NCBI GenBank assembly: GCA_030146875.1 | Contig: JASLAX010000206.1 | Coordinates: 1 to 17,356, forward strand | Length of the DNA stretch: 17,356 nt | Origin: Longimicrobiaceae bacterium | GTDB taxonomy: Bacteria > Gemmatimonadota > Gemmatimonadetes > Longimicrobiales > Longimicrobiaceae | Reading direction: 5' to 3' | Shown: positions 9,401 through 16,466 of the stretch, in pieces | How positions within the stretch are numbered: the first letter of the stretch is position 1 | How the letters are laid out: each line of letters begins with the position of its first letter | Notes under the pieces: generated by a model | Database searches by the model: none | Told to the model about the DNA's origin: nothing | What the model saw: the letters and a program-made list of their open reading frames with translations, nothing else | Made by a program: the position numbers and the translations under genes

Positions 9401-12400
9401 GCGCCTTCCCCGCCGTGCGCGAGGCGATCGTGGTCGCCCGCGACGACGCGGGGGGGATGAAGCGCCTGGTCGCCTACGTGGTGGGCCGCGGCGGCGCGGC
9501 CCCGGTGGGCGACGAGGTGCGCGGGTGGCTGCGCGAGCGGCTCCCGGAGCACATGGTCCCCTCCGCCGTCGTGGCGCTGGAGGCGTTCCCGCTCTCCCCC
9601 GCCGGCAAGGTGGACCGGCGCGCGCTGCCGGCGCCCGACTTCGCCTCGTCGGCGGAGCACGTGGCGCCGCGTACGGCCACCGAGGAGGCGCTGGCGGAGA
9701 TCTGGTCCGAGCTGCTGAACGTGCCCCGCGTGGGGGCGCACGACGGCTTCTTCGAGCTGGGCGGGCACTCCCTGCTGGCCACGCGCGTCGTCTCCCGCGT
9801 CCGCGAGCGCTTCGGCGTGGAGCTGCCGCTGCGGGCGCTGTTCGAGGCGCCGCGGCTGGCGGAGCTGGCGCGGCGGGTGGACGACCTCGCCGCCGGCGTC
9901 GCCGAGGCCTCGCTGCCGCCGCTGGTGCCGGCGGAGCGCGACGGGCCGCTCCCGCTCTCGTTCGCGCAGGAGCGCCTCTGGTTCATCGACCGGCTGCGCC
10001 CCGGGACGGCCGTCTACAACATGCCGTTCGCCAACCGCCTGGCCGGCCCGCTGGACGTGGCGGCGCTGGAGAAGGCCATCGGCGCGCTGGTCCGCCGGCA
10101 CGAGCCGCTGCGCACGGTCCTGGTCGAGGGCGCGGAGGGGATGCCGGTGCAGGTCGTCCGCCCCTACGAGCCGTTCGTGCTGCGGGTGGACGACGCGTCG
10201 GGGCTCGACGACGACGCGCGGGAGGCGGAGGTCGCCCGGCGCGCGAACCTGGAGTCGACGACGCCGTTCGACCTGGCCACCGGGCCGCTCTTCCGCGCGT
10301 CGCTGCTGCGGACGGGGCCGGAGGAGCACGTCCTGTTCATGGCCATGCACCACGTGGTCAGCGACGGGTGGAGCATGGGCGTGGTCTTCGCCGAGCTGGA
10401 CGCCGCCTACGCCGCCTTCGCGCGCGGCGAGGAGCCGGCGTTCGCGCCGCTTCCCGTGCAGTACGCGGACTTCGCCGTCTGGCAGCGCGGGTGGCTGCGG
10501 GGCGAGGAGCTGGAGCGGCAGATCGGGTGGTGGCGCCGCAGCCTGGGCGGCGCGCCCGCGCTGCTGGAGCTGCCCATCGACCGCCCCCGCCCGCCGGTGC
10601 AGAGCCAGCGCGGCGCGCGCCACGGCTTCGCCCTGCCCGGGGAGCTGGCGGGGGCCGTGCGCGAGCTGGCCCGGGCCACGGAGTCCACGCTCTTCATGAC
10701 CGTCCTGGCCGCCCTGCAGGTGACGCTGGGCAAGCTGGCGGGGCAGGACGACGTGGTGGTGGGCACTCCCATCGCCGGGCGGCGGTGGCGGGAGGTGGAG
10801 GGGCTGGTGGGCTTCTTCGTCAACACCCTCGCGCTCCGCGGCGACCTCTCCGGCGATCCCACCTTCCGGCAGCTCGTGGCGGGGGTGCGGGAGAACACGC
10901 TGGGGGCGTACGCCCACCAGGACCTGCCCTTCGAGAAGCTGGTGGAGGAGCTGCACCCGGAGCGCTCGCTGGCCCACTCCCCCCTCTTCCAGGTGCTGTT
11001 CGCGCTGCAGAACACGCCGGACGGGGGCGACGGAACGGAGGGCGCGCTGAAGATGGAGCCCGTGGGGCGCGACATCGCCACCACGGCGTTCGACCTGACG
11101 CTCAACCTGTACGAGCACGGCGACGGCTCGTTCGTGGGGTCGCTGGAGTACGCGACCGACATCTTCGACGCCGACACGGCGACCGCGATCCTGGAGCGCT
11201 TCGGGCGGGTGCTCTCGCAGGTCGTGGCGGACCCGGACCGGCCGCTCTCCCGCGTCACGCTGCTGGCGGACGAGGAGATGGGCGCGCTGGTGGAGCGGGG
11301 CGGGAGCGCGACGGAGTACCCGCGCGACCGCCACGTCGTCTCGCTCTTCGACGAGACGGCGGGCGCGGCGCCGGACGCGCTCGCGGTCCGCTTCGGCGGG
11401 GAGGCGCTGACCTACGCGGAGCTGCGCGCGCGGGCCAACCGCCTGGCCCACCGCCTCCGCGCCCTGGGCGTGGGGCCGGAGGCGCGGGTGGGGATCTCGA
11501 TGGAGCGCTCCGCGGGCCTGGTGGTCGCCATGCTGGCGGCGCTCAAGGCGGGCGGGGCGTACGTGCCGCTGGACCCGGCGTACCCGGCGGAGCGGCTGGC
11601 CTTCATGCTGGAGGACGCGGGCGTCTCGGCGCTGGTGGTGGAGGACGAGGTGCCCGAGGCGCTCTCCGCCTTCGCGGGGCCCGTCGTCTCCCTGCGGCGC
11701 GACGCCGCGGCGCTGGCGGGCGAGCCCGACGCCGACCCGGACGCCGCGCTCTTCCCCGAGAGCCTGGCGTACGTCGTCTACACCTCCGGCTCCACCGGGC
11801 GGCCCAAGGGAATCGCCGTCCCGCACCGCGGCATCGTGCGGCTGGTGCGGGACAGCGACTACGCGCGGCTGACGGCGGAGGACCGCGTGGCGCAGGTCTC
11901 CAACGCCTCGTTCGACGCGGCCACCTTCGAGGTCTGGGGGGCGCTGCTGAACGGCGCCGCGCTGGTCGGCGTCTCGCGCGACGACACGCTGTCGCCGCGC
12001 GCGCTGGTGGAGGCGTTCCGGCGCGAGGGGGTGACGGCGTCGTTCCTCACCACGGCGCTCTTCGACCAGGTGGCGCGCGAGGTGCCCGGCGGCTTCGCGG
12101 GCGTGCGGCACCTGCTCTTCGGCGGCGAGGCGGCGGACCCCGGCAGCGCGCGGCGCGTGCTGGCGGCCGGCGGGCCGGAGCGGCTGATCAACGTCTACGG
12201 ACCCACGGAGAGCACCACCTTCGCCACCTGGCACCCGGTGGGCGCTCTCTCCGCGGACGCGGCCACGGTGCCCATCGGCGGTCCCGTCGCCAACACCACG
12301 GCGTACGTGCTGGACGAGGCCATGCGGCCGGTGCCGCAGGGCGTGGTGGGCGAGCTGTACCTGGGCGGCGACGGGCTGGCCCGCGGCTACCCGGGCCGCG

Positions 12401-15400
12401 CGGGGCTCACGGCGGAGCGCTTCGTCCCCTCGCCCTGGGGCGACGGGGAGCGGCTCTACCGCACGGGCGACGGGGTGAGGTGGAACCGCGGCGGCGCCAT
12501 GGAGTTCGTGCGCCGGCTGGACGAGCAGGTGAAGGTGCGCGGCTTCCGCATCGAGCCGGGAGAGGTGCGCGCCGTCCTGCTGGCCCACCCCTCCGTGCGC
12601 GACGCGGCGGTGCTGGCGCGCCAGGACGCGCCGGGCGACCGGCGGCTGGTGGCGTACGTGGTCCCGGCGGAGGGGGAGGTGGACGTCGCCGCCCTGCGCG
12701 CCGACCTGCGGGCGGGGCTGCCGGAGTACATGGTGCCCTCCGCCTTCGTGTCGGTGGAGAGCATCCCGCTGACGGCGAACGGAAAGGTGGACCGCCGCGC
12801 GCTGCCGGCGCCGGAGGTGGGCTCGGCGGTGGAGTACGTGGCGCCGCGCACGCAGACCGAGGCGACGCTGGCGGCGCTCTGGTCGGAGCTGCTGAACGCC
12901 GCCCGCGTGGGGGCGCAGGACTCGTTCTTCGACCTGGGCGGGCACTCGCTGCTGGCCACCCGCGTCGTCTCCCGCGTGCGGGAGACCCTCGGGGTGGAGG
13001 TGCCGCTGCGGGCGCTCTTCGAGCGGCCCACGCTGGAGGGCTTCGCCGCGCGGGTGGACGACGCGGTGCGGGCGGACGCCGGCGGCGGCGCCCCGCCGCT
13101 GGTGCGCGCGGAGCACGACGGCGACGTGCCGCTCTCGTTCGCGCAGGAGCGGCTCTGGATCCTGGACCAGATGGAGCCGGGCTCCACCCTCTTCAACATG
13201 CCGTCGCCGCTCAAGCTGACGGGTACGCTGGACGCCGCCGCCCTGGAGCGGGCGGTGGACGCGCTGGTGGAGCGCCACGAGTCGCTGCGGACCGTCTTCC
13301 GGCAGGGGCCGGACGGCCCGGTGCAGCACGTGACGCCGCACGAGCCGTTCCGGCTGGAGGTCGTGGACCTCTCCCACCTGGGCGAGGAGGAGCGGACCGC
13401 GGAGGTGATGCGTATCGTAGCCCAGGATGCTGGGCGTCCGTTCGACCTCGCGACCGGGCCGCTCTTCCGCGCCAGGCTGCTGAAGGCGTCGGACCGGGAG
13501 CACGTGCTGGCGATGGGCGTTCACCACGTGGTGAGCGACGGGTGGAGCAGCGGGATCGTGCGGGCGGAGATCTCCGCGCTCTACGAGGCGTTCGCGGCCG
13601 GGCGGCCCAGCCCGCTGCCGCCGCTGCCGGTGCGCTACTCCGACTACGCCGTCTGGCAGCGGGGCTGGCTGCAGGGCGAGGCGCTGGAGCGGCAGCTCGA
13701 CTACTGGAAGGGCCGCTTCACGCCGCTCCCGGAGCCCATCGAGCTCCCGATGGACCGGCCGCGCCCCGCGGTGCAGACGCACCACGGCGGCCTGGTGGGC
13801 GGCGCGCTGCCGAAGGAGGCCGTGGCGGCGCTGCAGGACCTCTCCCGCCGCGAGGGCGCCACGCTCTTCATGACGCTGCTGGCGGCGTTCCAGGCGCTGC
13901 TGGCGCGCTGGTCGGGCCAGACGGACGTGGTGGTGGGCACCCCCATCGCCGGGCGGAACCGGGCGGAGACGGAGGGGCTGGTGGGCCTCTTCCTGAACAC
14001 GCTGGCGCTGCGGTCCGACCTCTCGGCCGATCCCACCTTCCGCGAGATCGTGGCGCAGGTGCGGGAGACCACCCTGGGCGCGTACGCCCACCAGGACGTG
14101 CCCTTCGAGAAGCTGCTCGAGGAGATCCAGCCGGAGCGCAGCCTGTCGCACACGCCGCTCTTCCAGGTCATGTTCAACATGCTGAACCTGGGCGGCGAAG
14201 CGGCGCCCGAGCGCGGCGGCCTGCGGGTGGAGAACTTCGGCGGCGGCGGGGGCGAGCCCGAGGCCAAGTTCGACCTGAACCTGTACGCGCAGGAGACGCC
14301 GGACGGCCTGGGCCTGGGCCTGGTGTACAACACCGACCTGTTCGACCGCGCGCGCATGGAGGAGATGATGGCCCACCTGGGCACGCTCCTGGCCGCGGTG
14401 CTGGAGAACCCGGACCTGCGCCTCTCCCAGGTGCCGCTGCGCACCCCGGAGCAGGCCCGGGCGCACGCGTCCGGCGCCAACCGTGTGGCCGTCGCCCTGC
14501 CGTTCCGGGAGTGGACCGAGGACGCGGACGCGACCCTGCACGGGCGCTTCGAGTCCGTCGCCGCGGCGAACGCCGAGCGGGTGGCGGTGCGGACCACGGC
14601 GCACGAGTGGACGTACGCGGAGCTGGACGCGCGCGCGGACGCCGCGGCGCGCGTGGCCGCCTCCGTCGAGGGCGAGAGGGTGGCGCTGCTCTTCGAGCAC
14701 GACGCGCCCATGCTGGCCGGCATCCTGGGCGCGCTGAAGGCGGGGCGCACGTACGTGCCGCTGGACCCGGCGTACCCGCGCGAGCGGGTGGCGTACATCC
14801 TCTCCGACTCGGGCGCCGCGGCCATCCTGACCAACGAGCGCAACCGCGCGCTCGCCGAGGAGCTGGCGGAGGGCGCCGTGCGCGTGCTGGTCCTCGACGC
14901 GGAGGGCGCGGCGTCGTCCGGCGCGGCGGACGGGGGGACGCTCGCGGGGTCCAGGACAGTGTCGCCGGACCAGCCGGCGTACGTCCTCTACACCTCGGGA
15001 TCGACGGGGCGGCCCAAGGGCGTGGTGCAGTCGCATCGCAACGTGCTGCACCACATCCGCGCGTACACCCACGCGCTCCACATCTCCTCCGCCGACCGGC
15101 TGACGCTGTTCAGCAGCTACACCTTCGACGCCGCGGTGATGGGCATCTGGGGCGCGCTGCTGAACGGCGCCACGCTCTGCCCCTTCTCGTGGAAGGACGA
15201 GGCGGCGGCCGAGCTCCCGGAGTGGGTGCGGGAGCAGGGGATCACGCTCTACCACTCCACGCCCACCGTCTTCCGGCACCTGATCGGCTCGCTGGAGCCG
15301 GGCGAGGTGCTGGACGGGGTGACGCGAGTCGTCCTGGGCGGCGAGGAGGCGCAGCGGCGCGACGTGGAGCTGTGGCGCTCGCACTTCCGTCCGGACTGCG

Positions 15401-16422
15401 TGCTGGTCAACGGCCTGGGGCCCACGGAGAGCACGCTGGCGCTGCAGCAGATGATCGACCGGGAGACGGAGATCGAGCGCAACAGCGTTCCCGTCGGCTT
15501 CCCGGTGGAGGGCACCTCGGTTCGGTTGATGACGCCCGCCGGCGAGCAGGTCGCCACCTTCGGGGTGGGCGAGATCGAGGTGGAGAGCGAGGCGGTGGCG
15601 CTGGGCTACTGGAACCGCCCGGAGGAGACGGCGGCGGCGTTCGGGGCCGAAGACGGCGGGACGCGGCGCTACCGCACGGGGGACCTGGGGCGCTGGCTCC
15701 CCGACGGGGCGGTGGAGTACCTGGGGCGGAAGGACTTCCAGGTGAAGATCCGCGGCCACCGTGTGGAGGTGGGCGAGATCGAGGTGGCGCTGCGGAGCCA
15801 CGCGGCGGTGAAGGACGCGGTGGTGGTGGCGTGGGACGACCCGCGCGGCGACAAGTTCCTCTTCGCGTACGTGGTGCCGGTGGAGGGAGCGGGGCCGGAA
15901 GCCCTGGCCGACCTGCGCGACCACGTGAAGGCGGGGGTGCCCGACTACATGGTGCCCGCGGCGTTCGCGGGGATCCCGGAGCTGCCGCTCACGCCCAACG
16001 GCAAGGTGGACCGGCGCGCCCTGCCGGAGCCCAAGCTGGGCGGCGGCGGCGACCGCCCGTACGAGCCGCCGCGCGACGAGACGGAGCAGGCGGTGGTGGA
16101 CATCTGGCGGCAGGTGCTGGGCGTGGAGCGCGTGGGCATTCGCGACGACTTCTTCGCCCTGGGCGGGCACTCGCTGCTCGCCACGCAGGTGGTCTCGCGG
16201 GTGAAGCAGGCCTTCGACGTCAAGCTGCCGCTGCGGACCTTCTTCGAGAACCCCACCGTGGCCGGCCTGGCGCAGGCGATCGAGGCCGAGCAGGCCGCCA
16301 CCATGGAGCGCCTGCTGGACGAGATGGGCGACCTGACCGACGAGGAGGTGCAGGCCCTGCTCGAGGCCGAGGCCGCCGAGGCGGGGGAGGATCCCGCGGA
16401 GGACGACTCGGCCGGAGGGTAG
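3403..16422 (+). CDS. Four-module non-ribosomal peptide synthetase (C-A-T)x4, no thioesterase
   Basis: The protein has 4339 residues, about 1085 per module, which is normal for four C-A-T modules. A basic N-terminal helix (SPARRKLLELRLRLAKQQ, about residues 11-28) precedes the first C domain and probably docks with the acidic tail of the preceding NRPS. HHVVSDG motifs begin at residues 178, 1244, 2316 and 3374. A3 loops (YTSGSTG) begin at 655, 1728, 2793 and 3863. Carrier serines are at 1051, 2123, 3182 and 4257. No epimerization, methylation, cyclization, reductase or thioesterase domain interrupts or follows these. After the last T domain the protein ends in an acidic tail (DEMGDLTDEEVQALLEAE plus about 17 residues) resembling that of the first NRPS. 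It adds four residues to the chain in the cytosol; release must happen elsewhere. It is followed directly by hairpins at 16429-16500. Annotation as an NRPS is certain; substrates are mostly unassigned. Confidence 0.98.
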   Translation: MSDIRNRLADLSPARRKLLELRLRLAKQQAAEAGIPRLPREGEPFPLSFAQQRLWLLDRIQPGSAAYNMPSPVYLEGPLDVPSLERALNDVVRRHETLRTSLAMKDGEPVQVVRPHEPFALSVEQVRVEGDGERVDAELQRLADAEAARPFDLERDPLFRVRLLRVRDELHLLLMTIHHVVSDGWSSGVLMGELKELYSAYSEGREAAFPELEVQYADFASWQRGWLTGDELDRQTGYWGRQLAGAPALLDLPTDRPRTGGDAPGANLTFRLTEEARTGLLKLAHQEDATLFMVLLAVYGLVLGRNAGQEDVVVGTPIANRRREELERVVGFFANTLALRVRFEGDPSFRDLLRQVRDATLGAFDHQDLPFEKLVEELRVERSLAHAPVFQVMFVLQNAPPAAAAGAMETGALKFSGIARADSTAKFDLSLVMNEIPDGMFGMVEYNAALFDRERVDSLVRQFAHVLEQVLERADAPVSTLDLLEPDEAARILAEWSGPDAPPHPQAVLHRLFEARADADPAAPAVVHEGRSLTYGEVESLANRVANRLRALGAGPEVRVALAVERSPEMVAALLAVLKSGGAYVPVDPAYPAERIALLLQDSGAPLLLTTRAVAATLPAHGARVVLLDDEETAAADDCRPRSGVGGGNTAYVIYTSGSTGRPKGVVVTHASLADHVVDAAERYGLTAEDRVLQFLSVSFDGSAEEIFSALAAGAVLVLRTEAMLASPADLMRECAAAGVTVASLATAYWHEVAAEAERLTLPQGLRLVWIGGERCRPERLVQWRRAFGDGVAFVNAYGPTEATIVATAWRLPADAEPEYREVPIGAPVHGARAYVLDPALKPVPAGVAAELHLGGRALARGYLDRPGITAERFVPSPFGDGDRLYRTGDRVRWRRDGTLEFVGRMDDQVKVRGFRIELGEVEAALRAVDGVADAAAVALDDASGQKRLVAYVVPGGGAEVTADAVRAALRERLPDYMVPAAVVVLDAMPLTAGGKTDRRALPAPDLAAAREAYVPPRTPEEEALAEVWAELLGVTRVGAHDSFFDLGGHSLLATRVVSRVREMFGVELPLRAVFEAPSLAQLAARVVEAQAAGEGSAAAPPLVPAPRDRPIPLSFAQERLWFIDRMDPGNATYNLGSPLRLGGAVDADALERALGEVLRRHEALRTRLVTTDAGPVQVVDPFAGFTLPRVDLSALDADARDAELGRLVAADGSTGFDLEKGPLFRASLVRLAPDDHVLLMTMHHVVSDGWSMGILLREVNAAYEAFRRGETPRLPHLPVQYPDFAAWQRGWLAGDELARQIAFWRAALDGAPAVLELPGDRPRPPVQSHRGAQHPFAMPAELGEALRELARGADATLFMTLLAAWQLLLGKLAGQDDVVVGTPIAGRRRREVEGLIGFFVNTLALRGDLSGDPTFGELLGRVREATLGAYAHQDLPFEKLVEELHPERSLAHSPVFQAMFSMQHAPDAGGAASAEGGEGGGLSMGGVAREGTVAKYDLTLNVTEMADGVLAGSLEYASDLFDAATAARLLERFGALLVQVASDPTIRLSQVTLVTDEERATLVEEWSGASVPAHPEEVIHDYFEGCADEHPHRVALFHDGVSLTFAELDARANRLAHHLRRVGVEREAVVGLCMGRSPDLIVAVLAVLKAGAAYLPIDPAYPGERIAYLLGDAGVPVLVTTEAIAPTLPAHGARVVRMDADAEAIAAESAERPSAGVVPANLAYVIYTSGSTGKPKGVMVTHRGLSNHARLFAKRFRLGPGDRLLQFHSVSFDASAEEIFPPLVTGSTVVLRTEATADSPAAFARDAAAWGITIAALPTAFWHEVAAEADRVEIPASLRLMVVGGERLSPTAAAAWHRAVGGRVPLVNAYGPTETTISVTAHEVPAPAEGSAREVPIGRPMLGSRGYVVDRAGQLVPPGVPGELWVGGAGVSRGYLGRPGLTAERFVPSPFGDGDRLYRTGDTVRWLPGGVLEYLGRADDQVKVRGFRIELGEVEAAICAFPAVREAIVVARDDAGGMKRLVAYVVGRGGAAPVGDEVRGWLRERLPEHMVPSAVVALEAFPLSPAGKVDRRALPAPDFASSAEHVAPRTATEEALAEIWSELLNVPRVGAHDGFFELGGHSLLATRVVSRVRERFGVELPLRALFEAPRLAELARRVDDLAAGVAEASLPPLVPAERDGPLPLSFAQERLWFIDRLRPGTAVYNMPFANRLAGPLDVAALEKAIGALVRRHEPLRTVLVEGAEGMPVQVVRPYEPFVLRVDDASGLDDDAREAEVARRANLESTTPFDLATGPLFRASLLRTGPEEHVLFMAMHHVVSDGWSMGVVFAELDAAYAAFARGEEPAFAPLPVQYADFAVWQRGWLRGEELERQIGWWRRSLGGAPALLELPIDRPRPPVQSQRGARHGFALPGELAGAVRELARATESTLFMTVLAALQVTLGKLAGQDDVVVGTPIAGRRWREVEGLVGFFVNTLALRGDLSGDPTFRQLVAGVRENTLGAYAHQDLPFEKLVEELHPERSLAHSPLFQVLFALQNTPDGGDGTEGALKMEPVGRDIATTAFDLTLNLYEHGDGSFVGSLEYATDIFDADTATAILERFGRVLSQVVADPDRPLSRVTLLADEEMGALVERGGSATEYPRDRHVVSLFDETAGAAPDALAVRFGGEALTYAELRARANRLAHRLRALGVGPEARVGISMERSAGLVVAMLAALKAGGAYVPLDPAYPAERLAFMLEDAGVSALVVEDEVPEALSAFAGPVVSLRRDAAALAGEPDADPDAALFPESLAYVVYTSGSTGRPKGIAVPHRGIVRLVRDSDYARLTAEDRVAQVSNASFDAATFEVWGALLNGAALVGVSRDDTLSPRALVEAFRREGVTASFLTTALFDQVAREVPGGFAGVRHLLFGGEAADPGSARRVLAAGGPERLINVYGPTESTTFATWHPVGALSADAATVPIGGPVANTTAYVLDEAMRPVPQGVVGELYLGGDGLARGYPGRAGLTAERFVPSPWGDGERLYRTGDGVRWNRGGAMEFVRRLDEQVKVRGFRIEPGEVRAVLLAHPSVRDAAVLARQDAPGDRRLVAYVVPAEGEVDVAALRADLRAGLPEYMVPSAFVSVESIPLTANGKVDRRALPAPEVGSAVEYVAPRTQTEATLAALWSELLNAARVGAQDSFFDLGGHSLLATRVVSRVRETLGVEVPLRALFERPTLEGFAARVDDAVRADAGGGAPPLVRAEHDGDVPLSFAQERLWILDQMEPGSTLFNMPSPLKLTGTLDAAALERAVDALVERHESLRTVFRQGPDGPVQHVTPHEPFRLEVVDLSHLGEEERTAEVMRIVAQDAGRPFDLATGPLFRARLLKASDREHVLAMGVHHVVSDGWSSGIVRAEISALYEAFAAGRPSPLPPLPVRYSDYAVWQRGWLQGEALERQLDYWKGRFTPLPEPIELPMDRPRPAVQTHHGGLVGGALPKEAVAALQDLSRREGATLFMTLLAAFQALLARWSGQTDVVVGTPIAGRNRAETEGLVGLFLNTLALRSDLSADPTFREIVAQVRETTLGAYAHQDVPFEKLLEEIQPERSLSHTPLFQVMFNMLNLGGEAAPERGGLRVENFGGGGGEPEAKFDLNLYAQETPDGLGLGLVYNTDLFDRARMEEMMAHLGTLLAAVLENPDLRLSQVPLRTPEQARAHASGANRVAVALPFREWTEDADATLHGRFESVAAANAERVAVRTTAHEWTYAELDARADAAARVAASVEGERVALLFEHDAPMLAGILGALKAGRTYVPLDPAYPRERVAYILSDSGAAAILTNERNRALAEELAEGAVRVLVLDAEGAASSGAADGGTLAGSRTVSPDQPAYVLYTSGSTGRPKGVVQSHRNVLHHIRAYTHALHISSADRLTLFSSYTFDAAVMGIWGALLNGATLCPFSWKDEAAAELPEWVREQGITLYHSTPTVFRHLIGSLEPGEVLDGVTRVVLGGEEAQRRDVELWRSHFRPDCVLVNGLGPTESTLALQQMIDRETEIERNSVPVGFPVEGTSVRLMTPAGEQVATFGVGEIEVESEAVALGYWNRPEETAAAFGAEDGGTRRYRTGDLGRWLPDGAVEYLGRKDFQVKIRGHRVEVGEIEVALRSHAAVKDAVVVAWDDPRGDKFLFAYVVPVEGAGPEALADLRDHVKAGVPDYMVPAAFAGIPELPLTPNGKVDRRALPEPKLGGGGDRPYEPPRDETEQAVVDIWRQVLGVERVGIRDDFFALGGHSLLATQVVSRVKQAFDVKLPLRTFFENPTVAGLAQAIEAEQAATMERLLDEMGDLTDEEVQALLEAEAAEAGEDPAEDDSAGG
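3532..6672 (+). other. Gene 2 module 1: C-A-T, specificity code DGESWGAIVK
   Basis: C domain about 3532-4870 (PLSFAQQRLWLLD; HHVVSDGWS at 3934), LCL-like. A domain about 4918-6405 with YTSGSTGRPKG at 5365, SFDGSAEEIF, WIGGE, NAYGPTEAT, YRTGD at about 6058 and GGKTDRRALP. T domain about 6430-6670 with LGGHS (Ser codon 6553-6555). Positions matched to PheA give D G E S W G A I V K, with exactly 43 residues between positions 235 and 278 as in PheA, so the reading is secure. The code shares D, E239, S278, A322 and K with the DFESTAAVYK code listed for Val, but the remaining pocket differs, including a Trp at 299. I make no confident substrate call. Because it is the first module of this protein, its C domain accepts the chain handed over from the preceding NRPS. 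Confidence 0.88.
6730..9890 (+). other. Gene 2 module 2: C-A-T, specificity code DAEAVGAISK
   Basis: C domain about 6730-8090 (PLSFAQERLWFID; HHVVSDGWSMG at 7132). A domain about 8120-9630 with YTSGSTGKPKG at 8584, SFDASAEEIF, VVGGE, NAYGPTETT and a standard AGKVDRRALP. T domain about 9655-9890 with LGGHS (Ser codon 9769-9771). The code is D A E A V G A I S K. The A domain is of the same subfamily as module 1 (shared AEEIF after Asp235, a TA-Y/F-WHEVAAEA block and a RTEA block), but the pocket differs at 236, 278, 299 and 331. The two consecutive modules therefore probably take related but not identical substrates. No known code comes to mind that would justify naming the residue. Confidence 0.88.
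9943..13065 (+). other. Gene 2 module 3: C-A-T, code DAFFLGVTFK, probably Val or Ile
   Basis: C domain about 9943-11280 (PLSFAQERLWFID; HHVVSDGWSMG at 10348). A domain about 11320-12810 with YTSGSTGRPKG at 11779, SNASFDAATFEVWGALLNG, LLFGGE, NVYGPTES and NGKVDRRALP. T domain about 12835-13065 with LGGHS (Ser codon 12946-12948). The code D A F F L G V T F K closely resembles published codes for beta-branched aliphatic residues (DAFWIGGTFK for Val; DGFFLGVVYK and DAFFYGITFK for Ile), so Val or Ile is the likely substrate. The A8 region is unusual: it reads EFVRRLDEQVKVRGFRIEPGEVRA, with Arg in place of the usual Gly before RLDEQ and Pro in place of Leu in the usual ELGEVEA. The catalytic loop, the hinge Asp and the A10 lysine remain, so the domain is probably still active. 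Confidence 0.88.
13123..16290 (+). other. Gene 2 module 4: C-A-T, code DAMHVGGLAK (copy of gene 1 module)
   Basis: C domain about 13123-14450 (PLSFAQERLWILD; HHVVSDGWSSG at 13522). A domain about 14530-16035 with YTSGSTGRPKG at 14989, TFDAAVMGIWGALLNG, VVLGGEE, NGLGPTEST and NGKVDRRALP. T domain about 16057-16290 with LGGHS (Ser codon 16171-16173). The ten pocket residues are the same as in the gene 1 module, including the unusual A5 (NGLGPTE) and the GHR-type A8. The module therefore should load the same monomer. The C-to-A linker also shares an odd NRV-x-V-x-LP block with gene 1. Being the last module of the protein, it must pass its chain to an enzyme not in this window. Confidence 0.88.
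14571..15771 (+). repeat. Duplicated adenylation-domain region, copy 2
   Basis: This is the partner of the repeat at 1570-2770. The weaker stretch at about 14920-14975 encodes a different linker. The protein similarity continues on both sides through the C and T domains and the acidic tail, but with more base changes. Either an old whole-module duplication was later homogenised in its A-domain core by gene conversion, or the core is under unusual constraint. Confidence 0.9.
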
Positions 16423-16428
16423 GAGGTC

Positions 16429-16454
16429 GGGAGAGGTGGAAGACCGCCTCTCCT
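16429..16454 (+). terminator. Hairpin 1 just after the NRPS stop
   Basis: Arms 16431-16439 and 16444-16452 pair over nine positions (one G-T) around a four-base loop (aaga), and g30-c53 plus a G-T pair extend the stem. It begins within ten bases of the NRPS stop codon. There is no following T run. Together with the next hairpin it is a plausible end for the NRPS transcript, or an RNA 3'-end stabiliser. Confidence 0.5.
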
Positions 16455-16466
16455 CGCGTGGCCGAA

